Assembly (NCBI GenBank): GCA_018241225.1
Contig: JAFEEG010000010.1
Coordinates: 310,001 to 374,000, forward strand
Direction: 5' to 3'
Length of the DNA stretch: 64,000 nucleotides
Source of the DNA: Pseudomonadota bacterium
Lineage (GTDB): Bacteria > Pseudomonadota > Gammaproteobacteria > Burkholderiales > Burkholderiaceae_C
Shown one piece after another: positions 62,237-64,000 of the stretch (position 1 is the first letter of the stretch; the number at the start of each line of letters is the position of its first letter). Under the pieces are notes generated by a model, which saw only the letters and a program-made list of their open reading frames with translations, was not told the DNA's origin and ran no database searches. The translations under genes were made by a program, and so were the position numbers.

Positions 62237-63529
62237 ATGCAAAGCAGGCAGGCCCGTTGGTACGGTGTGATCACGCTGTTCGTGATCGTTGCCATCTCGT
62301 ACATCGACCGCATCAACATCGCGGTGCTGATCACCGACGCCGGGTTCCTGCAGCATGTGGGTATCGAGCGCACCGACCGCGTGAGCCAGGGCCTGCTGGC
62401 CACGGCCTTCATGGTGGGCTACGGCATCTCGTCGGTGGTGCTCACCCCCTTTGCGGCGGCACTGCTGGGCGTACGCCGCAGCCTGCTGGCCGGCCTCACC
62501 CTGTGGGGCGTGGTGACCTTCCTGTCGCCCGCGCTCGACAGCTTCGGCCTGCTGCTGGGCTCGCGCATTCTGCTGGGCATTTCCGAAGGGCCGGTGTTCG
62601 CGCTGGCCGGTGCCTACATCAAGGCGCATTTCGAGAGCCGCGAGAACGGCAAGCCCAACTCCTTGGTCAACATGGGCACGGGGCTGGGGCTGGCCATTGG
62701 CTATCCGCTGGTGGGGGCCTTGCTGGCATCGCACGACTGGCAGACCTCGTTTCACGTGCTGGGCCTGATCAACATCGTGCTGGGCATTCCGCTGGTGCTC
62801 GCCTTCGTGCGGATGCCCAAGGTGATGGTCGACAGCCGCCCACGCGGCGTCGGCGCCGGCGCCGCGCTGGCGCAGGTGGGGCAGATGGTGCGCGGCGCCA
62901 TGCACACACGGCACCTGCTGTTGGTCACGCTGCTCACCTCGGCCTTCCTGGCCTACCTATGGGGCAGCAGCAACTGGCTGCCGAGCTACCTGAAGGAAGC
63001 ACGCGGCTTCTCGCTCAAGGAGATGGGTTGGCTGGCCTCGCTGCCGCAATACGCCACCGTGGTGGCGGTGCTGATCGGCGGCGTGATCATCGACCGCATC
63101 CCGCGAAAGAGCGTGCCGCTGATGTTCGTGTGGTGCAGCGTGGGCGTGGGCGCCTTCGTGTGGCTGGCCATTGCCACCGAGAGCCGCTACCTGGCGGCCT
63201 ACAGCCTGATCGCGGCCAACTTCTGCTGGGGCCTGATGAGCCCGGCCATTCCAAGCACGGTGCAGCATTTCTCGCGTGCCGAGCACGTGGCCAGCAGCTA
63301 CGGCGTGGTCAACGGCGTGGGCAGCCTGGTGGCGGGCTTCATGCCGGCGCTCATGGGCGGCGTGATCGCCAACGCCAGTACGCCCAAGGCCGGCTTCCTG
63401 ATGGGCTTCGGCGCGCTCATCGGCACGCAACTGGTGGTGGTGCTGTGCGGTGCGATGCTGTGGCTGCGCGAGCGCCACACGCAGCAGCCGGAGCAGGGCG
63501 CTCAGGGTGCCTCGGCCAAGGTGGCCTGA
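62237..63529 (+). CDS. MFS transporter, anion:cation symporter (aromatic/organic acid) type
   Basis: The 430-aa protein has 12 predicted membrane segments and the ACS-family marks ISYIDRINIAVLI in the first helix, GLTLWGVVTF and the GISEGPVFALAGAYIKAHFESRENGKPNSL loop. Such carriers take up aromatic or sugar acids, glucarate and the like. It closes the catabolic cluster. Its 3' end overlaps the convergent exostosin-like gene by 28 bp. Confidence 0.92.
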   Translation: MQSRQARWYGVITLFVIVAISYIDRINIAVLITDAGFLQHVGIERTDRVSQGLLATAFMVGYGISSVVLTPFAAALLGVRRSLLAGLTLWGVVTFLSPALDSFGLLLGSRILLGISEGPVFALAGAYIKAHFESRENGKPNSLVNMGTGLGLAIGYPLVGALLASHDWQTSFHVLGLINIVLGIPLVLAFVRMPKVMVDSRPRGVGAGAALAQVGQMVRGAMHTRHLLLVTLLTSAFLAYLWGSSNWLPSYLKEARGFSLKEMGWLASLPQYATVVAVLIGGVIIDRIPRKSVPLMFVWCSVGVGAFVWLAIATESRYLAAYSLIAANFCWGLMSPAIPSTVQHFSRAEHVASSYGVVNGVGSLVAGFMPALMGGVIANASTPKAGFLMGFGALIGTQLVVVLCGAMLWLRERHTQQPEQGAQGASAKVA

Positions 63530-64000
63530 ACCACGTTCTCGAAGAAGCCTTCGGCGCACAGGTATTTCTCCCAGGCGCCGCGGTTGAACTTGCCCTGTTC
63601 GACACGCACGGCTGCCGGCGTGCTCCTGCAGTAGGCCAGCAGCTTGTCGGGTGCCTTGCGCGCGTCGGCCTCGCTGATGACCACGCAGCACTCGCGCCAC
63701 GGAATGAGCGACTCGGCAGGGAACACCATGTCGGTGTCCAGCACCACCGGGATGCGGCCCATGCACATCGCCTCGTACAGGCGGATGGAGCAGTTGGCGA
63801 TGCCGCGCACGCACAGCGCGAACTCCGAAGCGGCCATGTTCAGCACGAACTCGCGCCGCTGGATGCGCGCGCTCTGGGCATTGCCACCGGGCTCGAGCAC
63901 GCCCCACTGGTTGAAGGCAAAGGCCTCGCGCAGCAGGAAGTTGGTCTTGACCTTCTCCTGCCGCGAGAAGGCCAGCACCGCGTAGGCCCGCGTAACCTGG
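63502..64000 (-). CDS. Exostosin-like glycosyltransferase, 5' end cut by window edge
   Basis: The visible frame has no stop up to the right edge, so the N-terminus is outside. The 165 residues show the GT47-type donor region: EFALCVRGIANCSIRLYEAMCMGRIPVVLDTDMVFPAESLIPW. This is the same motif as in the protein at 3904-4905 (SPRGLGPSTYRLYEAMEMGRCPVIL), but the sequences differ otherwise. It suggests that a second surface-polysaccharide locus begins to the right. Confidence 0.75.
   Translation of the reverse strand, partial: QVTRAYAVLAFSRQEKVKTNFLLREAFAFNQWGVLEPGGNAQSARIQRREFVLNMAASEFALCVRGIANCSIRLYEAMCMGRIPVVLDTDMVFPAESLIPWRECCVVISEADARKAPDKLLAYCRSTPAAVRVEQGKFNRGAWEKYLCAEGFFENVVQATLAEAP

Overview
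The window is high-GC, densely packed bacterial DNA with long, often overlapping operons. Several features point to a betaproteobacterium of the Comamonadaceae type, Variovorax-like, although the genus is an inference: three Bug/TctC-type periplasmic receptors, a typical Burkholderiales porin, an IclR-controlled Rieske oxygenase gene set, and LysR regulators divergent to their targets. I see no rRNA, insertion sequence, prophage or CRISPR array. There is one tRNA, tRNA-Gly(CCC).

Layout. (1) 1-1384: a truncated L,D-transpeptidase, an Rnk-type regulator and tRNA-Gly, all on minus. (2) 1.5-15.5 kb: a surface-glycan locus. A plus-strand operon carries a GT2 glycosyltransferase, a polytopic protein, an exostosin-like transferase and an acyltransferase. 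A seven-gene minus-strand operon, in which every junction overlaps, carries GT2, a GT39-like protein, GtrA, GT2, a nucleotidyltransferase, a flippase-like/kinase fusion and a HAD phosphatase. Another GT39-like gene and another GtrA gene follow. (3) 15.5-23.7 kb: a lipoprotein, a second transpeptidase-type protein, a LuxR-type response regulator with a hybrid histidine kinase, a LysR/NAD(P)H-binding protein pair, an outer-membrane barrel protein, small proteins and a lone LuxR-type HTH. (4) 23.8-31.3 kb: alaS with coupled membrane protein genes (one PrsW-like), a ketopantoate reductase-like gene, a lipoprotein of the phospholipase D family and a small membrane protein.

(5) 31.3-38.8 kb: an amino-acid-type catabolic island with Lrp, diaminopropionate ammonia-lyase, an M20 amidohydrolase, an alpha/beta hydrolase, RidA, a diiron protein, LysR and a Bug receptor. 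RidA chemistry (2-aminoacrylate removal) fits the lyase. (6) 38.9-46.5 kb: an acidic-amino-acid-type regulon. It holds a GltI-like binding protein, a DctB/AauS-type sensor kinase and a sigma-54 activator, then an M20 lipoprotein, a stand-alone secreted M20 lid domain and a second GltI-like protein. Two -24/-12 promoters and a pair of CGG-N4-CCG dyads spaced 31 bp can be read directly. This is the most coherent candidate for an undescribed system: surface hydrolysis of an acidic amino-acid conjugate coupled to its sensing.

(7) 46.5-63.5 kb: a DUF2164 protein and a binding protein with no signal peptide, then a long plus-strand catabolic cluster. The cluster has two Bug receptors, two SDRs, a cupin, an alpha/beta hydrolase, IclR, a ThDP enzyme, an aspartate dehydrogenase-like enzyme, an aldehyde dehydrogenase, a two-domain extradiol dioxygenase-like VOC protein, a small protein, a Rieske oxygenase with its reductase, a porin and an MFS transporter. 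Tandem IclR-type dyads lie upstream of its first gene. The substrate is unknown but is probably an aromatic or heteroaromatic acid. The window ends inside a second exostosin-like gene on minus.
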